Assembly (NCBI GenBank): GCA_016715965.1
Contig: JADJXG010000001.1
Location: forward strand, 62,001-126,000
Direction of reading: 5' to 3'
Length of the DNA stretch: 64,000 nucleotides
Origin: Saprospiraceae bacterium
GTDB lineage: Bacteria; Bacteroidota; Bacteroidia; Chitinophagales; Saprospiraceae
The notes beneath the pieces are model-generated. The model saw nothing but the letters and a program-made list of their open reading frames with translations, had not been told where the DNA came from and ran no database searches. Shown in pieces: positions 37,539-46,623 of the stretch. The position numbers and the translations under genes are program-made. The number at the start of each line of letters is the position of its first letter. The first letter of the stretch is position 1.

Positions 37539-37615
37539 ATCCATCATATAACATGTGACATCGGCTGGTCTTCTTTGGGAAGATGCGGATCGAATATGGG
37601 TATCTTGCACAATGC
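37539..37615. repeat. dispersed intergenic repeat, copy A
   Basis: A 77-nt sequence recognisably related to 40019-40095 (shared blocks ATCCATC-TATAACATGTGA, AAGATGC-GATCG and CTTGCACA). It includes a short inverted repeat AAGAT/ATCTT (37580-37584 and 37602-37606) at the same place as the hairpin in copy B. The surrounding 444 bases between genes contain no ORF I can support. Confidence 0.55.
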
Positions 37616-37797
37616 TTTGCTCTTAATTAGTTGCAGGATTATGAGGGCTTAAAAATGGAGAGCGGCGAAATACTAGGCCCGACATGCTCCTCAACTGTTC
37701 ACCGGGGCTACACTAAGTTAAGAAACCAATTTGATTCATCAGCACCGAACCACGCAATTAAATAAACACAGTGTTGGCAACTATAGATATCTTAATT

Positions 37798-38919
37798 CTA
37801 TCTTTTTAAAACATCATTCTCAATAATCATCCGGTATTTTTGTGGGTTTTCAAAAATACAATTGTGTCCGGCCCTATCAAAAGTGAACCATTGTTTTTCC
37901 GGAGCTTTTAGAGAATCATAATAAGACTTTGCAACTGAAAACTCGGTTTGATGGTCATATTCTCCTTGAAGTATATAAACAGGTATTTTCCATTCTGGAA
38001 CATCTCTTAATAAGTTAACGTTTGCGCAAGTAGGCCACAATAATTCAAAGGCAGGTGATTTATTTTCAGCGCCCGGAATAAATAGTCCTAATTTGGATTC
38101 AAATGATGTTCCGTTATCTATTAAGAATTCTAAGATACTCTGCTGTTGCTCCTGGTCTCCTGGCGGTGGTAGAGGACTATACATTCGACCAATCACTCTC
38201 TCAACATTAACCGCAACTATCATTTCCTCATTTGTTTTGTATGGGGGTCGCCCAATTGATTTCAGTCTGCTAACTGATATAGTATCATTGGCTTCTTTGG
38301 CCTTTTGCAGGACAAAATCGTATGAAATCTGCTCTGATAATGTTTGATTGCCCATTTGTCCAATACCAACGTATGCAAAGAAAAGTTCTGGTCTTTTTTG
38401 TACCATAAAAGCACTAACGGTTGTGCCCCACGAGGTACCCTCAATATAAATTTTTTCCTTTTTAAATTGCTCCCTTAAATAGTTTGTTACAGTAATTCCA
38501 TCGTCAACAATTTGTTGTAGCGTTATTGTAGAATCAGGAATTTCTGATGAGTAGGCTGTCCCTGAGCCACGTTGGTCCCAGTAACATACTACAAATAAAT
38601 CTTCCAGGTCAGTGTTTAATAGGCGCGAGAGGAATGGTATATGGGAATTTCCCGGACCCCCATGAACTTTTAAAAGAACAGGGTTGTTAACGTTTTTACC
38701 TCGGATAGTTAATCGTTGTGGTACGCCATTAATTATTTTATCTTCATGAAGAGCAATACTATTAGGTAGTACTTTTCCTTCTAAATCTTTAAAAGGTTCT
38801 TGTTGACCATTGCTATTGAATCGAATTATTAAAACCAGCGATACCAACAGGATAATAATTACTCCTACAAAGTAGAGAAAGAATTTTCCAATTTTCTCTA
38901 TGACTCTTATGATTTTCAT
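37798..38919 (-). CDS. membrane-anchored alpha/beta hydrolase, proline iminopeptidase-like
   Basis: A 373-aa hydrolase with an N-terminal membrane anchor (about residues 12-32). Motifs of peptidase family S33 follow: HGGPG (86-90) forms the oxyanion hole, WDQRGSG (114-120) is characteristic, and the nucleophile is Ser163 in GTSWGT. The acid probably lies in the QGEYDHQT segment and the His in DRAGHNCIF near the C-terminus. Members cleave N-terminal proline or act as epoxide hydrolase-like enzymes; the exact activity is unknown. It faces the SDR gene upstream, with 131 bases between, both on the minus strand. Confidence 0.8.
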   Translation of the reverse strand: MKIIRVIEKIGKFFLYFVGVIIILLVSLVLIIRFNSNGQQEPFKDLEGKVLPNSIALHEDKIINGVPQRLTIRGKNVNNPVLLKVHGGPGNSHIPFLSRLLNTDLEDLFVVCYWDQRGSGTAYSSEIPDSTITLQQIVDDGITVTNYLREQFKKEKIYIEGTSWGTTVSAFMVQKRPELFFAYVGIGQMGNQTLSEQISYDFVLQKAKEANDTISVSRLKSIGRPPYKTNEEMIVAVNVERVIGRMYSPLPPPGDQEQQQSILEFLIDNGTSFESKLGLFIPGAENKSPAFELLWPTCANVNLLRDVPEWKIPVYILQGEYDHQTEFSVAKSYYDSLKAPEKQWFTFDRAGHNCIFENPQKYRMIIENDVLKR

Positions 38920-39050
38920 GCCTCAATTTTTTCTGAGCTCTATTATCGTTTTAATCTACTGTTGCCAAGGATTAGGCCAAACGAAGGCAGAGGTTTGGAA
39001 GATTGCCGTCATAGCCATTGTTGGTGGGTTATTTCTATTTATTCCTTCTT

Positions 39051-39887
39051 TCAATCAGAGTGTTTTTGTAACTCTTTTAAATAGTTTTTCCGAACAATAC
39101 TCAACACCAATCCAGGAATTATTCTGAATAGGGTTGCAATTAAACGTCCTTGCTTAGGAGCAATAATTATCTCTTCATTTGATTTGACTTTATCAAGGAC
39201 ATGCTTAGCGAATTTATCAACTGGATAAGGCTTACCTAATTTGCTCACATAGTCTCTAAGGCTATTCCTTTGGGAAATATAACTTAAATCATTCGGGCCT
39301 GTTGAATCTATCAGCGGAGTTTCAATCGCTGCAGGGCATAAAACATTTATTTGAACACCATGTTCTTTAGCTTCAATTCTCAAACCCCTTGATAAACCAA
39401 CAATCGCATATTTGGTCATGGAGTAGTCCACCATGAGCGGAGCAGGCAATAGTCCAGCAATAGAAGCTGTATTGACTATACAACCCATACCTTGCTTCAC
39501 CATTATAGGATAGGCGGCCGCAATTCCGTTCATAACACCTTTGATATTTATATCAATTATTCTGTCGAAATGTTCAACGCCCAGTTCATGCATTTCTCCA
39601 CAAATACCAATGCCTGCATTATTGAACAGAAAATCAAGACTACCGAAATTAGCAACAACTTGGTCTACGAGAATTTTAATTCCATTTGCGTTGCGGACAT
39701 CCAATAAAATGGGATATGCATTGGTTCCGAGCTCTGCGGAAGCACTTTTCACTCCTTCTTCATTAATATCTGTCAACCAAACTTTTGCTCCCCGCGCAAT
39801 TAGTTCCTTAGAAATTGCAAGACCTATCCCTGAGCCTGCACCAGTAACAATTGCTGTCTTATTTTTATATGTAAACATTCTTTCCAT
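39051..39887 (-). CDS. short-chain dehydrogenase/reductase
   Basis: NAD(P)-dependent oxidoreductase of the classical SDR family, 278 aa. The Rossmann signature is TGAGSGIG (15-22), the NNAG motif is at 89-92, and the catalytic Ser142, Tyr155 and Lys159 (YSMTK) are present. An Asp at the end of the second strand (LTDINEEG) suggests NAD rather than NADP. The C-terminal 30 residues are hydrophobic and basic and may bind the membrane. The start at 39887 is preferred because it has an AAGGGA sequence a few bases upstream; the frame itself extends to 39950. Substrate unknown, possibly a lipid or sterol-like alcohol. Confidence 0.85.
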   Translation of the reverse strand: MERMFTYKNKTAIVTGAGSGIGLAISKELIARGAKVWLTDINEEGVKSASAELGTNAYPILLDVRNANGIKILVDQVVANFGSLDFLFNNAGIGICGEMHELGVEHFDRIIDINIKGVMNGIAAAYPIMVKQGMGCIVNTASIAGLLPAPLMVDYSMTKYAIVGLSRGLRIEAKEHGVQINVLCPAAIETPLIDSTGPNDLSYISQRNSLRDYVSKLGKPYPVDKFAKHVLDKVKSNEEIIIAPKQGRLIATLFRIIPGLVLSIVRKNYLKELQKHSD

Positions 39888-40018
39888 TTGTTCCCTTTTA
39901 ACGCGCACTAACGGATACCACACTTGCGAAGATAGAAAAAATACTAACAAAGCGAGGTGATTTTTTGCATATATTCACAAGTTAAAATTTGTTCGATGGT
40001 ATAGACAGTATGAACAAT

Positions 40019-40095
40019 ATCCATCCTATAACATGTGAACTAGTCAGGCCTTCGTAGTGCAAGATGCCGATCGTAGGGAGATCTCTTGCACAGCG
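40019..40095. repeat. dispersed intergenic repeat, copy B
   Basis: Related to copy A at 37539-37615 in the same orientation. It contains an 8-bp perfect inverted repeat GTGCAAGA/TCTTGCAC (40057-40064 and 40084-40091) that can form a hairpin. It lies between the SDR gene and the decayed peptidase gene; the remaining bases from 39888 to 40294 show no other feature. Confidence 0.55.
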
Positions 40096-40294
40096 GTAGG
40101 ATAATGGTCCTGTGGTGGAATTAGGGGCACAAAACTGACAATACATCATCCCCAAAGCCTAGGGGATGGATGCAAGGTAGGATATTCAAAAAACCACAGC
40201 CTGCCCTGTCAAAGCGGCATCACTCCTTCTAAGGCAAAATCGGTGCTGCAAGCTGTTCGGTCTCGATAAGATGATCAAAGGAGGCTGCTTTCTC

Positions 40295-41384
40295 CTATAT
40301 GAATATTGCAGAATTGTCAAAATGAATGCGTTTTTCAATATTAGATAAAAACAGAATTGGTTCATTTGAGAATATTGCAGTACCGTTCAGTTTCTTGTAG
40401 GCACTTTTAAAAACATAGATAAAGTTAAAAGGATTTCTGACGATACTTTATAACTTTCTTTTCCAGTAGGCCTTTTGGATTGTTTTTGCCATGTAAAATC
40501 CATGTGGATGTCCACCCAGTGGAAGTAAATGATAGATTTCCTCCGAGTTTTTCTTGACACTGCTTGGGTCATTTGAAGTAGCCATCAACTAGGAATCTAT
40601 TTGTTGTAAAGCAGAAAGTGGATTTGCGTAAAATCTCTAGAAATTTGCAGCAATAATCGATGGATAACCTCTCTAGTCACTATAAAAAATCTATATTTAT
40701 CTATCAAATCATCAATTCCTTCTAGTTGTAGTTGTGAAATTGACTTCATATTTAGACTCGTGCCATCATTTTTAAACTCCATAAATTTCTTTCTATAAAT
40801 CATCGTTAAGAAATAATGATATTCATGTGCAATCAGGCCGACAGGATCTGCCAATTCATAATAAAGTTTTAAATCAATAGCCAGACTTTTCTCAGAGGCG
40901 TTTGCGTCTGGCTGAAATACTCCAAAATAAATGAATGGTTGAAAAGTTAGTGAATTCAAATCGCTAGGTAAAACTTATTTGCCTTACTCACAATCTTTCT
41001 TTGCAAGTTGCTTTTAGCTAAGTTCCTCCTAAATATTTGTAGTTTAGGCTTATCGGAATAAGTAGAAAGTATTTGCATAAAAATAAAGGCATTGAAATTA
41101 GCTAATTTTAACAGACCGTCCATCTCTGACTTCAATTTTGGTGATAAAGCCATCACCATCATCTATTGAATGGTATTTCTCTGGCACCAATTCTCGTATA
41201 ACTTATAGTACCCTGTTGAAAAAAGATAATCCCAATCCGTTTCTGTAAACTTTTCATTTGAAATATTCTCAGCAATAACCCAAAACGCAGCCACGCTTGA
41301 GAAATCCATATTTTGTTTAATGAGCTGCTGTGCAATTGTATAATTATGCAGAATTAATAATTGTAGTACTACGAATGCTCTTCA
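40295..41384 (-). pseudogene. decayed zinc-dependent peptidase-like gene (DUF5700/DUF2268-like)
   Basis: Pieced together from three frames on the minus strand. Part 1 runs from about 41380 through VAAFWVIAENISNEKF and a TAG at 41163-41165, then continues in the same frame as LSPKLKSEMDGLLKLANF. A frameshift near 40965 leads to part 2, which holds IAHEYHYF, a zinc-binding HExxH-like site. A second frameshift near 40630 leads to part 3 with a TAG at 40589-40591, GGHPHGFYMAKTIQKAY, a TAA at 40448-40450 and a final TAG at 40295. Each segment reads as coherent protein, so this is one gene broken by at least two frameshifts and three stops. The family name is my recognition from the HEYHY and HPHGFYMAK motifs and is tentative; the pseudogene status is firmer. 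Confidence 0.7.
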
Positions 41385-41595
41385 TATTTAAAATACCTAG
41401 ATACTTTTTAACTTAGTAATTTAGTGAATAGTATTTCAACTGTCTAATTACTGTTTCGTGGCTTAAAGAAGTAACAGTTTAGAAGTACGAAGTGTCATCT
41501 TACCGCAAATGATTATTAGGTACACAAATGTTTGAAGAACCGCTGTACAGGGCATTTCTTCTAATCCCTTGTTATCTTATTTGATACTCATGCTA

Positions 41596-43617
41596 TCAAA
41601 CTGCTTCTACAAAATACATATCAATCTCCCCTTTATTCTTCGCTTGAATTTTTCCGCGATGTGTGCATTTGAATTTATCTTTCACTAATTCATACGTTCT
41701 GCCGCTAATGTTTATATTTCCGGCTTCACCGCTTGATTCCATGCGCGCAGCTATATTTACCGTATCTCCCCAGATGTCGTAAGCGAATTTTTTTACACCC
41801 ACAATTCCTGCTACCACAGGTCCGGTGTGAATACCGATTCTGATTTCAAAAACTACCTTGCCTTCATTTTTCCGTTGCTGAAAATGTTCGAGCATAAATT
41901 TTCGAATTTCAATAGCTGCCTTTACAACATCTTCCGCATGTGTCTTATTAGATAAAGGCAAACCGCCTGCACACATGTAGGCATCGCCAATGGTTTTTAT
42001 TTTTTCGATGTTGTGTTTAGTGATGATGTAATCAAATGCCTTGAAGCATGTATCTATTTCCGCAACCAGTTCTGCAGGTGTGAGTTTTTCAGAAATTTGT
42101 GTAAACCCTTTGAAGTCGGTAAACATTACAGTGACTTCATCAAAATGTTTTGCATCAGCGCTGCCTTTATCTTTTAATTCTTCAGCAACTTCTCCTGGTA
42201 GAATGTTCAGCAGCAACTCATCGCTGCGTTTGCGCGCTTTGGAAATTTTATTCCGCTGTCGGTAAACAACCAATAAGAAGATTAATGCGCCTGCGAGCGT
42301 AGCAGCAATAGAATTGCGAATGGTGCGTTGAAGAATGTCTTTCTTTTCCTGATCGGCTTTGGCTTGAGCTTCTTTCTTGTCAAATTCATATTGCAGCTGA
42401 TTTTGCAGAAGCTTCTTGGTGATATCGTCATTATAAATACTGTCGCGGATTTTTACATAATTATAATGATTCAGGTAAGCACTTTTCCAGTTACCCTGCA
42501 AACTGTCGAAAAGCTGAAGTCCGTTTAAATAGTCGGAAAGCAATTCGCGTGAATCGAGCGCATTACCATAGCGTGCTGCTGAATCCAAAGTAGCCCTGGC
42601 CTGTTGAGGCTTATTGAGGCGCACATAACAAATACCCAGTTTACTATACAGTGTTGCAAGAAGATATGCTGCCTTAACTTCACTATAATATTCAATGGCA
42701 AGTTGGTAGAACCTGGCAGCTTCTGCATAATTGTTTTGCCTGAAATAAACATCGGCCTGCAAACTGCGTGCATCCCCCATCTGGATCTTATCATTTATCA
42801 TTTTTCCTTACTCAAAGGCGGTCTGAATTTGTTTAACAGCTTCATTGTAATTTTTAAGATTCATAAATGTATTTGCCAGCTTGAGAAAAATGCCGGAAAG
42901 GTTCACATAGTCTCCATTCTTCTCAAGGGTTGACAGCCCTTTTGTTAAATAGTATATGGCTTCTTTGTTTTTATCCAGTTTCAAATAATCGCCAGCCAGA
43001 TTGCCGGAAGCTATGGCAGCGCCATAATCATCATTTATCGACTCAAAAGTACTTAAAGCCGCCAAGTTTGCTTCTGATGACTCAATATAATTTCCCTGGT
43101 GAGAGTGAACCCATGATATTAACATATAGGTTTCTGCCAGTCTCTCCTCTTCATGAATCTGTTGGTATATATCTTTTACTTTTTCAAAATACATTAATGC
43201 CTCCGGAAAATTTCCGCCATCAGCATAGTCCTGGCCGATGTTACTGCAGGCTTGAGCGAATTTCTTCGGATCTTTTTTTTCATCTACCAGCCTGAGTGCT
43301 TCAAAATGATACTTTTATGCCAAATCCCAATTACCCAATTTCCAATACACCCGCCCCGAAGCTACTTTTATTTTAAAAACATCAAAATCTAATTTTTCGG
43401 ATAAACTGATAGCCGGCAGCACGTATTTCTCAGGGTCATCGGAAGGAATTATGGTGAACTGATAAAGAAGTTTGCGATATAGTTTTACCTTATTCGTATC
43501 GTCATTCGTCTTGTTTATTCTTGCAATGAGAGAGTCGATTTTCGCAATCTGCGCAAAGCAGTTAATAGTGGACCATGTAAAGTTAAAAGTTAAAAACAAT
43601 AGAAATATATTTTTCAT
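41596..43617 (-). pseudogene. TPR-adenylate cyclase gene with two in-frame TAA stops
   Basis: One continuous frame of about 673 codons, related to the cyclase at 19-1851. Signal peptide (MKNIFLLFLTFNFTWSTI), TPR repeats, a transmembrane helix (ATLAGALIFLLVVY) and a complete class III cyclase domain (FTDFKGFT, KTIGDAYMCAGG, YDIWGDTVNIAAR). The frame is interrupted by TAA at 43315-43317 (codon 101) and TAA at 42808-42810 (codon 270), without any frameshift. The first replaces a residue in a typical LA-x-KYHFEAL repeat (Leu codon TTA to TAA would be one change). The last part (41596-42801) still has an ATG (42801) and an intact catalytic domain, so it could be made as a shorter protein. Confidence 0.8.
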
Positions 43618-43620
43618 AAA

Positions 43621-43665
43621 TTATGTTCCTACAAAATACATATCAATCTCTACTTTATTCCTGGC
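43621..43665 (-). pseudogene. C-terminal remnant of a second adenylate cyclase gene
   Basis: Just upstream of the cyclase pseudogene, the minus strand encodes ARNKVEIDMYFVGT followed by TAA, matching the C-terminus of that gene (AKNKGEIDMYFVEAV). It is the last 14 codons of a tandem paralogue whose remainder is gone, replaced by the repeat at 43691. Confidence 0.65.
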
Positions 43666-43690
43666 CTAAGGATGCATATTCGCTAATGGC

Positions 43691-43808
43691 CACTGGCTTT
43701 GGGCCGTTACAATGGCTTAAAGCCATTGTTCGGGGATTTGCCGAAGGCATCTATCTCCGATGGCACAAAGTCAGTGCCCGTTCGAGGGAATGCCGAAGGC
43801 ATTTCCTC
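43691..43808. repeat. structured direct repeat, copy 1 (left of the GNAT gene)
   Basis: A 118-bp unit repeated at 44551-44669 in the same orientation. It contains ACAATGGCTT/AAGCCATTGT (10-bp arms), and two hairpins with apex TGCCGAAGGCA, which read as C(UUCG)G tetraloops on the minus strand. The ends CACTGGCTTTG and CAAAGTCAGTG are near inverted copies. From 43809 to 43972 nothing else is recognised. Confidence 0.6.
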
Positions 43809-43972
43809 AACGGTTCCCATCTTTACCAAGTCAGGGGTTTTAACCACTGAACTACCTACAAAGAACAGAACTGCAAATTTACTACTTTACCGTCCTACGA
43901 AGCACAAAACCCCTGCTTGGGTTTAGTTGATGTAATGCCTTCGCCCTTCTTTTTCAGTGGTGTTTTGTCTTG

Positions 43973-44503
43973 TCATACTGTATCAAATTCTTTTGGATAA
44001 ACAACTGTTCCAGATATGTTTTTAAGTCCGTCAGTTGCCAATTCAATTGCCATAAAAACATTTGAAGGAACGTCAAAAGGTGGTTTGATATTCCATTTTT
44101 CGGCTGGTTCAAATCCGAACTTTGGATAATAATGTTCGTGACCCAAAACGATTACAGATTTGAAACCTAATTCTTTTGCTACTTCAAATCCTTTTTTGAT
44201 TAGTTGTCCGCCTATTCCACTTTTTTGAAGTTCAGGTTTAACAGCCATAGGCGCAAGACCCAGACTTTCGTTCAGGTTTCCTTTGGCGTCTTAAATGTTG
44301 ATTTTAGTGAACAAAATATGTCCAACCATTTCATTGTCAAAAATTGCTACAATTGAAAGTTCTGGAACAAAAACTGTCTTATTTTTTCTTAAAGATTCCA
44401 CCAATTTTGCTTCGTTATCCTGTTTGAAAGCTGTACGATTAACTTCAAAAACTTCTGTAAAGTCGTCTTGTGTTTCTTGTCTGAATATTATTGTTTGCTT
44501 CAT
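43973..44503 (-). pseudogene. GNAT-family N-acetyltransferase interrupted by one TAA
   Basis: A single frame of 176 codons with one in-frame TAA at 44291-44293 (codon 71). The first part is MKQTIIFRQETQDDFTEVF to VGHILFTKINI; after the stop, the frame continues DAKGNLNESLGLAPMAVKPELQ with the acetyl-CoA loop QKSGIGGQL, then the YYPKFGFEPA motif. Everything needed for a GNAT acetyltransferase is present except for the stop (Lys or Glu codon to TAA would be one change). No frameshift. It is bracketed by the two direct repeats at 43691 and 44551. Confidence 0.8.
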
Positions 44504-44550
44504 TTTTTCATCATTGGGCAGTGTCGTCTTTTAGGGTGAGGCACAACAGG

Positions 44551-44669
44551 CACTGACTTTGGGCTGTAACACTGGCTTTAAGCCATTGTTCAGGGATATT
44601 GCCGAAGGCATCTATCTCCGATGACATAAAGTCATACTCTGTTCGAGGGAATGCCGAAGGCATTTCCTC
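44551..44669. repeat. structured direct repeat, copy 2 (right of the GNAT gene)
   Basis: Second copy of the unit at 43691-43808, in the same orientation and with the same internal hairpins (TTGCCGAAGGCAT and AATGCCGAAGGCATT). It ends 58 bases before the left end of the IS481-family element. Confidence 0.6.
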
Positions 44670-44809
44670 GAAAGTTGAGTGCAGACGCAGCACGACCATT
44701 TACGGGGGTTCTGCACACTATTACTTGTAATAGTTTAGACTTAATCTGACAGTTAGTGATTAATTTTAAGTTGTCAAAAATAATTAATTAACCACTAAAC
44801 TGTCAGAAA

Positions 44810-45853
44810 ATGAAATTAGAAACAAAATTAATCAAAACTAAATTGGGATTAGTCCATTTAGCAGAAAAATTGGGAAATGTATCTCAAGCTTGTAAAATAA
44901 TGGGGTATTCCAGGGATAGTTTTTACAGGATTAAAGAGATGTATGACACAGGAGGCGAAATGGCCTTAATCGAAGTCAGCAGGAGCAAACCACTGGTCAA
45001 GAATCGAGTGGCTCCCGAAGTAGAGAAAGCAGTTGTTGATATGGCTATTGACAATCCAGCTTTTGGACAAGTAAGGGTTGCAAATGAGCTTGTTAAGAGA
45101 GGAATATTTGTATCCCCTTGTGGAGTTCGTTGTGTTTGGTTGAGGCACGATCTGGAGACCTTCCAAAAGAGATTAAAGGCCCTCGAAGCCAAAGTGGCCC
45201 AGGATGGAATAATTCTTACAGAAGCCCAAGTTGTAGCCTTGGAGCGTAAGAAAGAAAAATTGGAATCTCAAGGTGAAATTGAAACATATCATCCGGGCTA
45301 TCTGGGAGCTCAGGATACTTATTATATTGGCAATATCAAAGGCGTTGGTCGTATCTATCAACAAACCTACATTGACACTTACTCTAAGGTAGTTCTGGCA
45401 AAAATCTATGATCGTAAAAATGCTCTTGTAGCAGCCGATTTGCTAAACGATAAAGTCCTGCCATTTTATGAACATGAGCAAATCAGGCTACTCAGGATAC
45501 TGACCGATCGTGGCACGGAATACTGTGGAAAAAGAGAATATCATGAGTACGAACTTTATCTGAGTTTGGAGGATATTGAACATACTAAGATCAAAGCACG
45601 ACACCCACAGACTAATGGTATCTGTGAAAGATTCCACCGCACCATTCAAAATGAATTTTATGCCATTACCTTCCGTAAAAAGTTATACAAATCTATTGAA
45701 GAGCTACAGGCTGACTTGGAGGATTGGCTACATTACTATAATTCGGACAGACCTCATTCCGGAAAATATTGCTTTGGCAAAACTCCTATGCAAACTCACA
45801 TCGAGTCAAAAAATATTGCAATTGATAAAATGTTAGAAACTCATTTTGAATAA
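44810..45853 (+). CDS. IS481-family transposase
   Basis: DDE transposase of 347 aa that moves its own element. A helix-turn-helix region is at the N-terminus (LGNVSQACKIMGYSRDSFYR). The integrase-like catalytic core follows, with acidic residues in YIDTYSKVV (first Asp), ILTDRGTEY (second Asp) and NGICERFHRTIQNEF (Glu). The frame is intact and both element ends are present, so the copy could be active. It is preceded by a hairpin-forming region made from the left end of the element. Confidence 0.9.
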   Translation: MKLETKLIKTKLGLVHLAEKLGNVSQACKIMGYSRDSFYRIKEMYDTGGEMALIEVSRSKPLVKNRVAPEVEKAVVDMAIDNPAFGQVRVANELVKRGIFVSPCGVRCVWLRHDLETFQKRLKALEAKVAQDGIILTEAQVVALERKKEKLESQGEIETYHPGYLGAQDTYYIGNIKGVGRIYQQTYIDTYSKVVLAKIYDRKNALVAADLLNDKVLPFYEHEQIRLLRILTDRGTEYCGKREYHEYELYLSLEDIEHTKIKARHPQTNGICERFHRTIQNEFYAITFRKKLYKSIEELQADLEDWLHYYNSDRPHSGKYCFGKTPMQTHIESKNIAIDKMLETHFE

Positions 45854-45868
45854 AGAAGATCATGAATA

Positions 45869-45995
45869 GAGTAATTCAACGCGTAAACGTCAACAAACTA
45901 AATTGTGGAGTAAATGTCAAGAGTTCCGAAGGAACTTGCCTCGCTCTTGACTTTTACGGAACAATTGTTACTTTTGTTGAAGCGTTGGATTATTC
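45869..45995. repeat. long imperfect palindrome inside the IS481-family element
   Basis: Lies between the transposase stop and the right end. The inner arms (45901-45923 and 45944-45966) pair over 23 bases with few mismatches, and pairing continues outward (CAACAAA/TTTGTTG, then GTAATTCAACGC against GCGTTGGATTA). The apex reads GTCAAGAGTTCCGAAGGAAC followed by CTTGCCTCG and CTCTTGAC. The same apex pattern occurs in the IS3-family element at 47864-47954. Confidence 0.65.
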
Positions 45996-46040
45996 TTTTT
46001 TATCGCCAACTGTCAGATCAAGTCTAGGTTATTACACATA

Positions 46041-46220
46041 ATGGGATTTAAAGGGTGGCTACGTGGCATACATCATTCTGTCGATCATCTTCAAGCATAT
46101 ATTGATGAATACACCTATAGATACAATAGACATTTTATGACTGGAGACATTTTTGAAAACTTGATGGCACGAATGGTCAAACATAAGCCAGCTTTTTACA
46201 AAATGCTTAAAGTAAGTTAA
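46041..46220 (+). pseudogene. C-terminal remnant of an IS1595 (ISXO2)-family transposase
   Basis: A 59-codon frame reading GWLRGIHHSVDHLQAYIDEY then TYRYNRHF, the typical C-terminal signature of ISXO2-like transposases. The N-terminal two thirds are missing; the frame begins 5 bases after the right end of the IS481-family element, so that insertion or an associated deletion removed the rest. No partner fragment is seen left of 44728. From 46221 to 46575 there is only AT-rich sequence with a run of 23 A at 46399-46421. Confidence 0.75.
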
Positions 46221-46623
46221 ATGCCTAATTCAGTAATTTAATTTACATGGAGATTTCATAATAGTAATTATAAAGTGTATTGATCCCCACCTACCTTGTG
46301 AATTATGATGTGTTCGGTGGACTTATGTATTCACCCGCTGTGTTATTGCTGTCAAGGCCTTTGAAGTTATAGAACTGTGAGACAAAGATAAGGCTTGTAA
46401 AAAAAAAAAAAAAAAAAAAAACGAACTATATGTTAATTGTTGTTAATAATATGATAACATTTAAATTTTATTTGCTAAATAATACTTTAATTGACTCAAT
46501 TAACGATGAAAGTTTTAGTTGTTCCATATTTCCAATTTAATAACTTAGCTTAACGCCTTTTGTCCACCATCTCTCTGAAGTGGTCCAAGAAAATGGTACA
46601 CAAATCTAACTTAAATTTGTGTT

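Larger units (their letters stand above)
44728..46036 (+). mobile_element. IS481-family insertion sequence
   Basis: About 1309 bp. The terminal inverted repeats are visible: left TGTAATAGTTTAGACTTAAT then CTGACAGTTAG, right the inverted form of TGTAATAACCTAGACTTGAT then CTGACAGTTGG. The element holds one transposase gene. A further inverted copy of the inner TIR (CTAAACTGTCAGA) just before the transposase ATG can fold with the left end. No clear target duplication was found. The right end abuts the severed IS1595-family gene at 46041. Confidence 0.8.

Noticed and set aside
38900..39127. Plus-strand ORF of 75 codons with hydrophobic segments between the hydrolase and SDR genes
   Set aside because: It overlaps both ends of well-supported minus-strand genes and has no start context or family resemblance; hydrophobicity is a by-product of the opposite strand.
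43809..43870. Minus-strand sequence resembling the start of a tRNA (GGTAGTTCAGTGGTTAAAAC)
   Set aside because: The D-arm-like part looks good, but no 5-bp anticodon stem, T-arm or acceptor pairing can be formed with the following bases, so it is not a tRNA gene.
37378..44809. Integron attC sites between the minus-strand genes
   Set aside because: The repeats can fold, but the core sites RYYYAAC/GTTRRRY are not present at their ends and no integrase is in the window.
46399..46421. Run of 23 A as a possible functional element
   Set aside because: A simple homopolymer between IS elements; it may also be a sequencing or assembly uncertainty. No structure goes with it.
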